A stretch of 64,000 nt of DNA from Pseudomonas entomophila (GCF_023277925.1 NZ_CP063832.1:1335001-1399000), one strand, 5' to 3'. Positions 28,157-37,455 are shown, counted from the stretch's first letter. The notes: generated from the sequence alone by a model not told the origin. Numbers and translations: made by a program.

Positions 28157-29309
28157 GCTCTGCAGCCGCGCGCTGCTGGAGCGGCTGGTGGGCTTTGCCA
28201 CGGTAAGCCGCGACTCCAACCTGGCGCTCATTGGCTTCATCAAGGATTACCTGGCCGGCCTTGGCGTGGAAAGTGAGTTGTTCCATAACGCCGAAGGCAC
28301 CAAGGCCAACCTGTTTGCCACCCTCGGCCCTCACGATCGGGGCGGCGTGGTGCTGTCGGGGCACACCGATGTGGTGCCGGTCGACGGGCAGGCCTGGACC
28401 TATGATCCGTTTCATCTGACCGAGCACGATGGCCGCCTTTACGGGCGAGGCACCGCCGATATGAAGGGTTTCATCGCTTCGGTGCTGGCGGCCGTGCCGG
28501 CGTTCCTCGCGCAACCGCTGCGCCTTCCTGTGCACCTGGCGTTCTCCTACGACGAAGAGGTCGGTTGCCTGGGCGTGCGCTCGTTGCTCGCCGCGTTGGC
28601 GCAACGGCCGAACAAGCCGACCCTGTGCCTGATCGGCGAGCCCACCGAACTCAAGCCGGTGCTCGGCCACAAGGGCAAGCTGGCGATGCGCTGCCAGGTG
28701 CATGGCGCGGCCTGTCATTCGGCCTACGCACCCTATGGGGTCAATGCCATCGAATACGCGGCGCGGCTGATCGGCAAGCTCGGCGAGATCGGCGAAGGCC
28801 TGGCATTGCCACGCCACCATGACCTGCGCTTCGACCCGCCGTTTTCCACGGTGCAGACTGGCGTGATCAAGGGGGGGCGGGCGCTGAACATCGTGCCGGA
28901 GGCGTGCGAGTTCGACTTCGAAGTGCGCGCCTTGCCGGGGTTCGATGCCCAGACGGTGGCCGACCAGCTGCAGCGCTACGCCGTGGCCGAATTGCTGCCG
29001 CGCATGCGCGCGGTCAGCGCGGCCAGCGACATCCGCCTGCAACCCCTGAGCGCCTATCCTGGGCTGGCCACGCCGGCCGACAGCGAGGCAGCGCAGCTGG
29101 TGGCGCTGTTCAGTGGTTCGAGTGAGTTCGGCACCGTGGCGTTCGGCACCGAGGGCGGGCTGTTCGAGCAGGCCGGCATCCCCACTGTGGTGTGCGGGCC
29201 GGGGAGCATGGACCAAGGGCACAAGCCGGACGAGTTCGTCAGCGTGCAGCAGTTGCAGCGTTGTGATGCGATGCTGCTGCGGTTGCGGGATTATCTGACG
29301 GCTACGTAA
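28149..29309 (+). CDS. ArgE/DapE-type M20 deacylase (acetylornithine-deacetylase-like)
   Basis: 386 aa from the ATG at 28149. Zinc ligands of the M20 family are visible: His78 and Asp80 (LSGHTDVVPVDG), Asp111 (GRGTADMKGF), Glu145 and Glu146 (DEEVG), Glu168 (GEPTELKP), and the late His (DQGHKPDEF). This is the ArgE branch, but its place next to DUF1028 and a flavin monooxygenase, away from arg genes, makes a catabolic N-acyl amino acid substrate more likely than arginine synthesis. The ORF begins within the upstream gene (TGATGAGTGA), indicating coupling. Confidence 0.88.
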   Translation: MSELCSRALLERLVGFATVSRDSNLALIGFIKDYLAGLGVESELFHNAEGTKANLFATLGPHDRGGVVLSGHTDVVPVDGQAWTYDPFHLTEHDGRLYGRGTADMKGFIASVLAAVPAFLAQPLRLPVHLAFSYDEEVGCLGVRSLLAALAQRPNKPTLCLIGEPTELKPVLGHKGKLAMRCQVHGAACHSAYAPYGVNAIEYAARLIGKLGEIGEGLALPRHHDLRFDPPFSTVQTGVIKGGRALNIVPEACEFDFEVRALPGFDAQTVADQLQRYAVAELLPRMRAVSAASDIRLQPLSAYPGLATPADSEAAQLVALFSGSSEFGTVAFGTEGGLFEQAGIPTVVCGPGSMDQGHKPDEFVSVQQLQRCDAMLLRLRDYLTAT

Positions 29310-29314
29310 GGGGC

Positions 29315-29344
29315 TGGAGCGTCTGGCCGAAGCAAGACGCTCCA
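29315..29344 (+). terminator. hairpin after the ArgE-like gene
   Basis: TGGAGCGTCT and AGACGCTCCA form a 10-bp stem with a 10-base loop, six bases after the stop. Only a weak T stretch follows. The next 120 bp are AT-rich and empty. Confidence 0.6.
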
Positions 29345-29473
29345 TTGGAAGTAAAATATTAGATTTATTCTTTAAACCATTGTTTATATTGAATATTTTG
29401 CTTTTATAGGTGTCTTTGAGAGTTTGTGTCAAACAGCATCAAATAAGTTCTTTAACCTATTGAAAATTAAAAA

Positions 29474-29803
29474 TTATCTCTTAGCTATGGCGTGCTGCAC
29501 GCATTGCTCGTAGTACGTCTGCTTGATCGCCGCGGGCTTGAGCTGCGATCGGCTGTTGTAGGTTTGCTCGGTGATGCCGAAGGCCGTCATGCGCATCCAG
29601 GGTTTGTCGAACTTGCGCACCTGCAGGCGCTTGCGGGTGGCATACAGCGTGACCCCGGAGAGCTTCGCCTGCTGCGCCTCGGCGGCGATCTGCGAGCCCC
29701 AGCCGCACACTTGACGCTCGTTCTGGCTCAGCGCCCGGGCCTGTACGGCGAAGGTGGTGGTGGCCAGCAGGCAACTGGCCGCGGTTGCTAGAAATACTCG
29801 CAT
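29474..29803 (-). CDS. small exported protein of unknown function
   Basis: 109 aa. Residues 1-24 form a signal peptide (cut after VQARA). The mature part has two cysteines (VCGWG near 33, QCVQH near 102) that could pair, and basic residues in the middle (RKRLQVRKFDKPWMR). AT-rich sequence follows. No family is recognised. The start ATG at 29803 has AGGAC upstream. Confidence 0.72.
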   Translation of the reverse strand: MRVFLATAASCLLATTTFAVQARALSQNERQVCGWGSQIAAEAQQAKLSGVTLYATRKRLQVRKFDKPWMRMTAFGITEQTYNSRSQLKPAAIKQTYYEQCVQHAIAKR

Positions 29804-30116
29804 GTTGCTGTCCTAAGCATCTGAGGAAGAACGGAGTTTGCCGTCACCTCAGCAGCCTGGGGGCCAGCAAAATGCCGTCAGGCAGCGGCGTATGGCTTAA
29901 GCACCATGAAACCTTGGCAGATGTATTTGAGCGTATAACTGCTTGCGGTATCGTCCCGCCTGTCTTTCACAACCAGGGCGAAAAAAGATCGCGGAGACAG
30001 GCACAAGCCCGCCGCCCGCTTCCACGGGATGTGTTCTGGGACCAGCAGAGGGTGACCGGGGAAACGGGGGCGACCTTGCGCCGCCCCGCGATCAAAGCTA
30101 ACGAAGCTTCGGTGGA
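29804..30116. other. 313-bp intergenic stretch, nothing recognised
   Basis: Contains the promoter of the small exported protein near 29810-29860. An open frame across it lacks a ribosome site and bacterial codon bias. No hairpin, repeat or RNA gene was seen. Confidence 0.5.
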
Positions 30117-30926
30117 TCAGGCAGCCTGGTGGTGCTTGACCTGCGCCTTGCGAACCTGCGCGCGGCAGGCGTCGCCGAAGGCCTGGAACATCTTGATCGA
30201 ATCAGGGTTCTTCGCTGCCTGCCACTCGGGGTGCCACTGCACCGCGAACAGGAAGGGCGAGAGCGTCGGGGCGTGAATGGCCTCGACCAGGCCGTCCTCG
30301 GCGTGGGCGATCGGCTCGATGCCGGAACCCAGGTTGCGCAGGCCCTGGCCATGCAGCGAGTTGACGCGGATCTCGTCGGTGCCCAGGGTGTCGCGCAGCC
30401 AGCTACCTGGCTTGATTTTCACGCCATGGACCGCCGCGTACTGGACTTCGACCGGGTCTTCCGGGTTTTCCCGGTGGTCGTTGAAACCGGGTTCGGCGTA
30501 GACCTTCTGGTAGATATCACCACCCAGGGCCACGTTGATTTCCTGCATGCCGCGGCAGATGCCGAAGATCGGCAGGCCGCGCTTGATCGCCGCCTTGACC
30601 AGCGGGATGTCGAACAGGTCGCGGTTCTGGTCCTGGCCTTTGCCGGGGGTCTGGTTGTCCTGGCCGTAGAGAGCGGGGTCGATGTTGCTGCCCGCGCCGG
30701 TCAGGTATACGCCGTCGGCCATGTCCAGGTAGGTGTCGAGGTCCTCGGTACCGCAGCAGGTGGGCACCAGGACCGGGACGCAACCGGCGAACTCGACCAG
30801 CGGGGTGATGTATTTGTGGGTCATGACCTGGTAGTCATGGCCTTTGCGCTCTTGGCTGCCCATGGTCATCAGGACGACGGGTTTGCGCAGGGAGGGTTGC
30901 TTGTTGCCAATGTTGCTGTTGGACAT
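30117..30926 (-). CDS. class I glutamine amidotransferase, gamma-glutamyl-GABA hydrolase type (PuuD/SpuA)
   Basis: 269 aa. The triad is visible: Cys124 in GICRGMQE, His232 and Glu234 in QWHPEW. This is the PuuD/SpuA branch (peptidase C26), which frees glutamate from gamma-glutamyl intermediates of polyamine breakdown in the cytoplasm. Here it is alone; no puu, spu or glutamine synthetase genes adjoin, so the name SpuA is not certain. The start ATG at 30926 has AAGGTGA upstream. Confidence 0.88.
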   Translation of the reverse strand: MSNSNIGNKQPSLRKPVVLMTMGSQERKGHDYQVMTHKYITPLVEFAGCVPVLVPTCCGTEDLDTYLDMADGVYLTGAGSNIDPALYGQDNQTPGKGQDQNRDLFDIPLVKAAIKRGLPIFGICRGMQEINVALGGDIYQKVYAEPGFNDHRENPEDPVEVQYAAVHGVKIKPGSWLRDTLGTDEIRVNSLHGQGLRNLGSGIEPIAHAEDGLVEAIHAPTLSPFLFAVQWHPEWQAAKNPDSIKMFQAFGDACRAQVRKAQVKHHQAA

Positions 30927-31215
30927 ATGTCACCTTGAGACAGGTCATGCCTGTCGTTGTTGTGCAGGCGCACGGCCGGGGCCATGGGTGCAGCCTGGAG
31001 CCCCGAGCACTGCCGGCTCACCTGGGGCGATGCCGGTCGGGGCATGACTCATAGCTTGCCAGAGCCGTTCGATATGTCAAACGAGTGGCAGGGGGCTCAG
31101 GCACCGAATTTCGGGGGCTGGAGGGCGTCGGGGCCTTTGGTGACAAGGGTTTGACGGGGGTTGAAGTCAATAATACTTAACGATGCAGTCGGTTCATTGC
31201 ACGGCTGCAATGAAG
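30927..31215. other. 289-bp region upstream of the amidotransferase gene
   Basis: Should hold that gene's promoter; no clear -35/-10 pair was found on the minus strand. No gene or repeat is seen. Confidence 0.4.
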
Positions 31216-31240
31216 CCTGCCCGCCGTTGCGGCGGGCAGG
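31216..31240 (-). terminator. hairpin after the membrane protein gene
   Basis: CCTGCCCGCC / GGCGGGCAGG, a 10-bp GC stem with a 5-base loop, 8 bp after the stop of the 546-aa gene on the minus strand, followed by CTTCATT. Confidence 0.65.
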
Positions 31241-31247
31241 TGAGCGA

Positions 31248-32888
31248 TCAGTCGTCGAGGCGTTCGAGCACGCCGAAGCCATAGCCGCCCAGCCAGTCTG
31301 CGCGGATGCGCTCGCCCAGCGGTTGCACATGGTTCTGCAGCGGTGCCAGCCAGTCGATGGCGTGGCTGGCCAGGCGTGCGCTCAGGGCCAGGCTGTCGCC
31401 GCCCTGTTGTGGCAGGGCCGTGGCCGGCACGCTGGGTTTGCCGGCCAGCCACGGCAGGCTGCCCAGCAGCAGCGTGTACAACACCAGCAGTTTTACGTAG
31501 AGCCCCAGCGGCAGCGGTTGCACCAGGCGCACCAGGTAGGTCAGCGCCCTGAACAGGTGCACGGCCAGGCCACAGAGGGCCAGCAGCAGAGCCAAGGCGG
31601 GGGTGACCAGGTCACGGTAGCTGTCGCGGCCGAGCGTCGACAGGTCGTCCGGCGCCGCCACCCGCTGTTTCATCAGCTCGCGAGCATCGTGTTGCAGCGC
31701 CGGTTGGTAGGCCATGCGCTCGAAGGCGTCCTGGGTGAGGTAGGCGTACAGGGTGATGCCGGGCGGCAGGCTCAGGGCCTGGCGCCATTGTGCCTGCACC
31801 GCCGCCACGGCCAGGAACTCCGGGCGGCCCAGGCCGGGTTCGATCCAGCCGGCATCGATGCGTTCCTGGATCAGCTCGGCGTACTGGTTGCGTGCCTCGC
31901 GACGCACCTGGCGGGCCACCGCTTTGTTGAACCCAGCGCGGTCCTCGGGTTGCCAAAGATCATTGACCGGCACGCCCATCTGCTCGCGCAGCACATGACG
32001 CACCGGCTGCCATTCGCTCACCGGCAGGTTCCACGGGTTGTAGTTGCGCCCGCGCTTGGTCAGCAGGCGCTGGTAGTCGGTCCACGCCTGGCCCTGGCGC
32101 TGGAGGATCGCCATGCGGCTGGTGGCGCCGTAGTAGAACAGGCTGGCGCGCCGGTATTGGCGGTAGTTGTCTTCCAGCTTGGCGGTGGCCGCGCGGTAGT
32201 TGTCGTAGTTGCGCGCCAAGCCGCCGCGCTGGCGGTCGGCGAGCTGTTCGAAGAAGGCTTGCGCAGCCAAGCCCTGGACGGCGGGCAGCGGAGTGATGGC
32301 CGGCAGGCGCAGGGCCAGTTCGGCCAGGCGCAGCTTGCCTTCGGGGCTGCGCAGCTCGGCCGCGCTGGCGCTTTGGCCGTCCAGGCGCAGGTCATGGTTG
32401 AGCATTTGATTGAGCAGTGGGATGCCGAACGCCGCCTGGGCCTCTTGCTGCGGGGTGGCGCGCTCGACCAGCGCATCGACCAGCAGGCGCTGGGCGTGGT
32501 AGCCCAGGTACACGCTGGTGCCGCAGATGATCAGCGCCCACAGCAGGGTGCGGCCGAAGCCCCAGGCCTGGCGCATGCTCTTGCGCAGCAGGCAACTGAG
32601 CACCAGCAGGCCGACCGACGCGGCGGTCAGCCATTGGCCGTGCACGGCGAGCTGTTGCAACCGAGTGTGATAGGCCAGGGTGCCGACCACGTCGGTCAGG
32701 CGTGCGCAGAAGGCGAGGGTGACCAGCAGGTAGGCCAAGGTCGGCAGCAGCATCACCTGTGCAAGGCGGCGTTGCTGGTCGCGGGTCAACGGCAGGTTGC
32801 CGCCCCACAGGGCCAGGGCCAGGCGTTGCAGGGGCGAGCGTTCATGGCTGGCGGGGTAGGCCGAGCGGCGTAGCAGGGCGCCGATCAT
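31248..32888 (-). CDS. unrecognised integral membrane protein
   Basis: 546 aa, not recognised. Three membrane segments near the N-terminus (about 45-65, 90-105, 115-135), then a soluble region of about 250 residues (150-395) with charged, helical, Tyr-rich stretches (ARNYDNYRAATAKLEDNYRQ), then two or three segments (400-480) and a C-terminal tail. No motif of a transporter, kinase or protease was seen. Its place between a solo amidotransferase and the D-lysine locus tells nothing. The ATG at 32888 starts right before the first segment. Function unknown. Confidence 0.75.
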   Translation of the reverse strand: MIGALLRRSAYPASHERSPLQRLALALWGGNLPLTRDQQRRLAQVMLLPTLAYLLVTLAFCARLTDVVGTLAYHTRLQQLAVHGQWLTAASVGLLVLSCLLRKSMRQAWGFGRTLLWALIICGTSVYLGYHAQRLLVDALVERATPQQEAQAAFGIPLLNQMLNHDLRLDGQSASAAELRSPEGKLRLAELALRLPAITPLPAVQGLAAQAFFEQLADRQRGGLARNYDNYRAATAKLEDNYRQYRRASLFYYGATSRMAILQRQGQAWTDYQRLLTKRGRNYNPWNLPVSEWQPVRHVLREQMGVPVNDLWQPEDRAGFNKAVARQVRREARNQYAELIQERIDAGWIEPGLGRPEFLAVAAVQAQWRQALSLPPGITLYAYLTQDAFERMAYQPALQHDARELMKQRVAAPDDLSTLGRDSYRDLVTPALALLLALCGLAVHLFRALTYLVRLVQPLPLGLYVKLLVLYTLLLGSLPWLAGKPSVPATALPQQGGDSLALSARLASHAIDWLAPLQNHVQPLGERIRADWLGGYGFGVLERLDD

Positions 32889-33038
32889 CGGGCGTTACCT
32901 GATGAGTGGGCAAGGCAGGCAGAGGCAAGGCTGACCGAAGAGGTCGCAGGGGTGTTCACGCGCGGCGTTCCTTGTCGAGGCAATGGTGCGTCCAGGGTTG
33001 CCGCGCGATAGTAGCATGCTGATAGCTTTTACGTGCCC

Positions 33039-33083
33039 CTGTAGGAGCCAGCCTCGCTGGCGAACACCGGCAGAGCCGGTGCC
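33039..33083. repeat. REP unit with neighbouring short palindrome
   Basis: CCTGTAGGAGCCAGCCTCGC followed by ACCGGCAGAGCCGGT, between the ABC ATPase gene end and the membrane protein gene start. Confidence 0.7.
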
Positions 33084-33095
33084 ACCGTTCGCTCG

Positions 33096-33896
33096 CTAAT
33101 GCAGGATCTGCCTGAGAAACGCCTGCGCCCGCGCCGTACGTGGCTGGCCGAAGAACACCTCAGGCGGGCTGTCCTCGATGACCTGCCCCCCCTCCAGGAA
33201 CAGCACCCGCTCGGCCACCTGGCGGGCGAACCCCATCTCGTGGGTGACACAGAGCATGGTCATGCCGGTGCCCGCCAGTTGCACCAGCACATCGAGCACT
33301 TCGGCGACCATTTCTGGGTCGAGCGCCGAGGTTGGTTCGTCGAACAGCATGATCCGCGGCTTCATGCACAGTGCCCGGGCAATCGCCACGCGCTGCTGCT
33401 GGCCACCGGACAGCTGGTTGGGGTACTTGTGCGCCTGGCTTTCGATACCGACCTTGCTCAGGTACATCCGTGCCCGCTCCTCGGCGTCCTTGCGCGACAG
33501 CCCACGCACGCTCATCGGCGCCAACAGGCAGTTGTCGAGCACGCTCATGTGCGGGAACAGGTTGAAGTGCTGGAATACCATGCCGATCTCGCTGCGCACC
33601 TGGGCGGCCTGGCGCGTGGTGGCGGCCAGGTCGGTGCCGGCTACCCGAATACTGCCTTGCTCGGCGATCTCCAGGCGGTTGATGCAGCGGATCAGCGTCG
33701 ACTTACCCGAGCCGGAAGGGCCGCAGAGCACGATGCGTTCGCCCTCGCGCACCGACAGGTCGATATCGTGCAGCACATGGAAGGCGCCGTAGTGCTTGTT
33801 CAGGCCCTCGATACGGATCAGTTCCGGGCGCGGGTCGGGTGCGGGGTGAAACGGGGCAAGGCTGGCAAGACTGGCAAGACTGGAGGATGCGGACAT
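33096..33896 (-). CDS. polar amino acid ABC transporter, ATP-binding subunit (D-lysine locus)
   Basis: 266 aa. Walker A GPSGSGKST near residue 58, signature LSGGQQQRVAIARA near 160, Walker B MLFDEPTSALDPE near 180 and the switch His (VTHEMGFA near 220) are all present; this is the GlnQ/HisP type. Last gene of the minus-strand operon that begins with the solute-binding protein. With the two permeases it would drive import of lysine or a similar cation across the inner membrane. Confidence 0.93.
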   Translation of the reverse strand: MSASSSLASLASLAPFHPAPDPRPELIRIEGLNKHYGAFHVLHDIDLSVREGERIVLCGPSGSGKSTLIRCINRLEIAEQGSIRVAGTDLAATTRQAAQVRSEIGMVFQHFNLFPHMSVLDNCLLAPMSVRGLSRKDAEERARMYLSKVGIESQAHKYPNQLSGGQQQRVAIARALCMKPRIMLFDEPTSALDPEMVAEVLDVLVQLAGTGMTMLCVTHEMGFARQVAERVLFLEGGQVIEDSPPEVFFGQPRTARAQAFLRQILH

Positions 33897-33920
33897 CGTT
33901 CTTGTTCTCCCGCTCTGGTT

Positions 33921-35165
33921 TCAGTCGAAGCGTGCGGCGCTGTAGGGCGCAGGGTTGGTGAAGGGATGCTGGCCGGTGAGCAATTCCGCCAGCAGGCGGC
34001 CGCTGACCGGGCCCAGGGTCAGGCCGTGGTGGGCGTGGCCGAAGTTGAACCACAAGCCCTTGTGCCGAGGGGCCGGGCCGATGACCGGGCGCATGTCTGG
34101 CAGGCAGGGGCGCCGGCCCAGCCAGGGTGTGTCGTCGAGGCGCTCGCCCAGGGCCGGGAACAGCTTGCGGGCCAAGGCTTCGCAGCGCCGCAGTTGGATC
34201 TCGTTGGCGGCCGCGTCGCTGGCGGCGAACTCGATACCGGTGGTCAGGCGCACGCCTCGGGCCATGGGCGCCAGCACATAGCCGCCCTGGGTGTCGCACA
34301 CCGAGTGACGCAGCTGGGCACCCTCACGGGTGGCGTAGTGCATGTGGTAGCCGCGCTTGATCCCCAGGGGGAAGTCATAGCCCAGCGCTTCGTAGAGTTC
34401 GGCCGACTGTGGGCCGAGGCAGGCCACCACTTCCTCGGCGCTGACCGCGCCACGCTGTGTATCCACCTGCCAGCCACCGTCGGCCTGGCGCAGGCTGCGC
34501 GCATCGCCGTGGAGGAACTGCCCGCCGCGTTGGACGAACAACGCGGCATAGCCACGGGTGAGGCCGCCGGGGTTGCTCACGGTCTTCGGGTCCAGCCAGT
34601 GGATGCCGCCGACCACGCCACCGTCGAGCTGTTGTTCACGGGCCTGGAGCTGATCGTGTTCGAGGATTTCGTAGCGCAGCCCATAGCGGGCCAGGCCAGG
34701 CAGCTCACGCTTGGCCTGCTCGAACAGCGCGCTGTCGCGGTACACCTCGATCCAGCCCTTGGCCTGCACGAGGTCCTGCAAGCCGGCGGCGTCGATCAGC
34801 GCGTCGTGCTCCTCGACACTGCGCTGCACCAGCGGCAGCATGTCCGCGGCAGCCTTGGCCAGGCGCCCCGGCGCCGACTGTTGCCAGTAGCGCAGCAGCC
34901 AGGGGGCGGCCTTGGGCAGGTGCGCCAGGCTGTAGCGCACGTCCGGTTGGCGGTTCAGGCCGTAGCGCAGCAGTGCGCCGAACTTTCGCGGGAAGGCGTA
35001 AGGGATCACGCTGGAGCGCTCGATCAGCCCGGCATTGCCGTGGCTGGTGCCGCTGCCGGGCTCGTCGCGGTCGATCAGGATCACCTGGCGCCCACGCGCC
35101 TGCAGGTGCAGCGCGGTGCTGACGCCGACGATGCCGGCGCCCAGAACGATGGTTTGGCAATGCAT
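33921..35165 (-). CDS. amaD: FAD-dependent D-amino acid dehydrogenase (AmaD-type D-lysine dehydrogenase)
   Basis: 414 aa with the N-terminal FAD motif VLGAGIVGVSTALHL (residues 7-21) and the DadA-type signature SSHGNAGLIE-like stretch (SHGNAGLIE near 41). In P. putida KT2440 the gene in this position between the ABC transporter parts is D-lysine dehydrogenase, making 2-keto-6-aminocaproate that cyclises to piperideine-2-carboxylate, the DpkA substrate. The same order here supports the name; substrate preference is inferred from context. Membrane-associated, probably passing electrons to quinone. Confidence 0.85.
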   Translation of the reverse strand: MHCQTIVLGAGIVGVSTALHLQARGRQVILIDRDEPGSGTSHGNAGLIERSSVIPYAFPRKFGALLRYGLNRQPDVRYSLAHLPKAAPWLLRYWQQSAPGRLAKAAADMLPLVQRSVEEHDALIDAAGLQDLVQAKGWIEVYRDSALFEQAKRELPGLARYGLRYEILEHDQLQAREQQLDGGVVGGIHWLDPKTVSNPGGLTRGYAALFVQRGGQFLHGDARSLRQADGGWQVDTQRGAVSAEEVVACLGPQSAELYEALGYDFPLGIKRGYHMHYATREGAQLRHSVCDTQGGYVLAPMARGVRLTTGIEFAASDAAANEIQLRRCEALARKLFPALGERLDDTPWLGRRPCLPDMRPVIGPAPRHKGLWFNFGHAHHGLTLGPVSGRLLAELLTGQHPFTNPAPYSAARFD

Positions 35166-35181
35166 GGAGCGGTTCCCTCGG

Positions 35182-35892
35182 TCAGTTCAGGTGGCGGCCC
35201 AGGCGGGCCTCCAGGTGTTTCAGGGTGCGACGCACCAGCTCGACGATCAGCAGGTAGAGCACCGCCGCCCACAGGTAGATCTGGAAGTCGAAGCTGCGCG
35301 AGAAGGCCAGTTTGGTCACCCCCATCAGGTCGTAGATCGTTACCAGCGAGGCGATGGCGCTGGCCTTGATCATCATGATCAGCTCATTGCCCAGCGGCCC
35401 GATGGCCACCAGCAGCGACTGCGGCAGGACCACCTTGAAGAAGGTGGTGGAGCGCTTGAGGTTCAACGCCCTGGCTGCTTCGTACTGCCCGGGCGCGACC
35501 GCCATGAGGCTGGCGCGGAAGATCTCGGCCTGGTAGGCGGCGGTGTTGAGGGTGAAGGCGAGCAGGGCGCAATACCAGGCCTCGCGGAAGAACCACCACA
35601 GCCCGACGTCCTGCCAGAAACCTTTCAGCGAGCCCAGGCCGTAGTACAGCAGGAACAGCTGGGCCAGCAGCGGCGAGCCACGGAAGAAGTACACATAGCC
35701 CGCCGCCAGGCGTTGCAGCAGCCGGCTACGCGACAACCGCGCCAGGGCCATCAGCATCCCCAGCAGCGCGCCGAGGGTGAACGAGATCGCCACCAGCTGG
35801 GCGGTTACCAGCAGGCCGTCGACGAAGCGCGCGCCATAACGCTCCAGCAGGTCCGGGTCGAGCACATAGGCCAGCAGTTGCTCGAGGCTCAT
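35182..35892 (-). CDS. amino acid ABC transporter permease (second)
   Basis: 236 aa with five membrane segments and the HisMQ/GlnP coupling loop EAARALNLKRSTTFFKVVLPQ near residue 140. It pairs with the upstream permease to form the channel. Its start overlaps the first permease stop by four bases. Confidence 0.92.
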   Translation of the reverse strand: MSLEQLLAYVLDPDLLERYGARFVDGLLVTAQLVAISFTLGALLGMLMALARLSRSRLLQRLAAGYVYFFRGSPLLAQLFLLYYGLGSLKGFWQDVGLWWFFREAWYCALLAFTLNTAAYQAEIFRASLMAVAPGQYEAARALNLKRSTTFFKVVLPQSLLVAIGPLGNELIMMIKASAIASLVTIYDLMGVTKLAFSRSFDFQIYLWAAVLYLLIVELVRRTLKHLEARLGRHLN

Positions 35893-36608
35893 GGGCGGGC
35901 TCCTTGCAGGTGGCGGTTGCTGCGCCGCTCAAGCAGGGCGAAGACCCTGCCCGACAGTGCCGAGAACAGCAGGTAGGCCAGGCAGGCGACGCCATAGAAG
36001 AGCATCGGCTCCTTGGTCACGCTGACCGCCAGGTTGGTCTGGCGCATCAGGTCGATCAGCGAGATGGTCGAGACCAGCGAGGTGTCCTTCAACAAGCTCA
36101 GCCAGTTGTTCGACAGGCCCGGCAGGGCGATGCGCGCCAGTTGCGGCAGCACCACCTTGAAGAACCCCGTACGCCGGCCCAGGCCCAGTGCCGAGCAGGC
36201 TTCCAGTTGGCCTTTGGGCAGGGTCTTGAAGGCCATCAGCCAGATTTCGCTGGAGAACGCTGCGAACACCAGGCTGAAGGCGATCATCGCCGCGAGGAAG
36301 GTGTTGATCAGCACTTCACCCGGGTAGCCCAGGGCGGCGAGGATCTTTTGCGCGGCGATCTGGCAACCGTAGTAAATGATCAGCAGCGTGAGCAGTTCGG
36401 GCAGGCCACGGAACACCGTGGAGAAGGTGGTCGCCCAGGCCCGTGGCATGCGCTTGCGCGAACGGGCGGCCAGCGCCACGACCAGGCCCAGCGGCAGGCC
36501 GATGGGCAGGCAGGCCAGGGCCAGCGACACGGTCACCAGGGCGCCGGCCAGCAGCGCCTGGCCCCAGCCGCCACTGGCGAAGGAGAGCAGGGAGAGTTGA
36601 TCGAGCAT
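35889..36608 (-). CDS. amino acid ABC transporter permease (first)
   Basis: 239 aa from the ATG at 36608 (GAGGGTGA upstream). Membrane segments and the HisMQ loop EACSALGLGRRTGFFKVVLP near residue 150 are visible. The longer open frame reaches into the solute-binding gene and is not used. Coupled by ATGA to the second permease. Confidence 0.92.
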   Translation of the reverse strand: MLDQLSLLSFASGGWGQALLAGALVTVSLALACLPIGLPLGLVVALAARSRKRMPRAWATTFSTVFRGLPELLTLLIIYYGCQIAAQKILAALGYPGEVLINTFLAAMIAFSLVFAAFSSEIWLMAFKTLPKGQLEACSALGLGRRTGFFKVVLPQLARIALPGLSNNWLSLLKDTSLVSTISLIDLMRQTNLAVSVTKEPMLFYGVACLAYLLFSALSGRVFALLERRSNRHLQGARP

Positions 36609-36631
36609 GGGTTCACCCTCAGGTTCGGCAT

Positions 36632-36655
36632 GTTTGGGGCTGCGCAGCAGCCCCT
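36632..36655 (-). terminator. hairpin between solute-binding gene and first permease
   Basis: GGGGCTGC and GCAGCCCC form an 8-bp stem at 36636-36654. Such hairpins between the binding-protein gene and the permeases often act as leaky terminators or mRNA stabilisers, giving excess binding protein. That role is inferred. Confidence 0.6.
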
Positions 36656-36676
36656 GGGGCCTATCAATCAACTGAA

Positions 36677-37429
36677 TCAGTTGTAGATATCGAAGGTGAA
36701 GTACTTGCCAGCGATCTTCTGGTACGTGCCATTTTTCACGATCGCCGCCAGCGCCTCGTTCAACCGGGTACGTAGGGCCTCGTCCTCCTTGCGCACGGCA
36801 ATGGCCGCGTCGGCCTTGGTGTTGGCGACATCCCCGAGGATCCTGCAGCAATCCTGGCCGTTCTTGCTCAACCACTCATGCAGTGGGAACTTGTCGGCGA
36901 TTACCCCGTCCAGGCGCCCGGCGGCGAGGTCGGCGTTGGCTTCGTCCATGGTCGGGTACAATTTCACCTCGGCACCGGCCTTGCCGTACACGTCCTCGGC
37001 GTAGATCGCCTGGGTGGAGGAGGACTGCGCGCCGACCGTGTAGCCCTTGAAGTCGGTCTGTGCGTCGTTGATCTTGCTGTCCTTTGCCACCGCCACGGTC
37101 AGCGGGGTGCGGTAGTAGTGGTCGGTGAAGGCGATCTTCTTGCGCCGCTCCTGGGTGTCGATCATCGAGGCGACCACGGCGTCGTACTTGCGCGCCATCA
37201 GTGCCGGGATGATGCCCTCCCAATCCTGCGCAACCAGGGTGCACTCGACTTTCATCTGCTCGCACAGGGCATGGGTGATGTCGATGTCGAAGCCATGCAA
37301 CTGGTTGTTGGCGTCGACGTAATTGAAGGGCGGGTAGGCCCCCTCGGTGGCGAAGCGCAGGGTCTCGGCGCTGGCGCTGCCGGCCAGCCACAGGGCGCAC
37401 GCACCCACCACAGCCATGGTTCTTTTCAT
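36677..37429 (-). CDS. periplasmic polar amino acid-binding protein
   Basis: 250 aa from the ATG at 37429. Residues 1-21 are a signal peptide (WLAGSASA). The mature protein starts ETLRFATEGAYPPFNYVD, the standard opening of the lysine/arginine/ornithine-type family 3 binding proteins; GFDIDITHALCEQ is the second hallmark. It should catch lysine (D or L) in the periplasm for the transporter encoded downstream. Two adjacent cysteines (DCCRIL near 195) are uncommon here. Confidence 0.92.
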   Translation of the reverse strand: MKRTMAVVGACALWLAGSASAETLRFATEGAYPPFNYVDANNQLHGFDIDITHALCEQMKVECTLVAQDWEGIIPALMARKYDAVVASMIDTQERRKKIAFTDHYYRTPLTVAVAKDSKINDAQTDFKGYTVGAQSSSTQAIYAEDVYGKAGAEVKLYPTMDEANADLAAGRLDGVIADKFPLHEWLSKNGQDCCRILGDVANTKADAAIAVRKEDEALRTRLNEALAAIVKNGTYQKIAGKYFTFDIYN

Positions 37430-37455
37430 CTCGCACCTCGGTCGTTGCACTCTTG

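Noticed and set aside
29785..30276. 163-codon plus-strand frame
   Set aside because: Overlaps the amidotransferase gene antisense and lacks a ribosome site.
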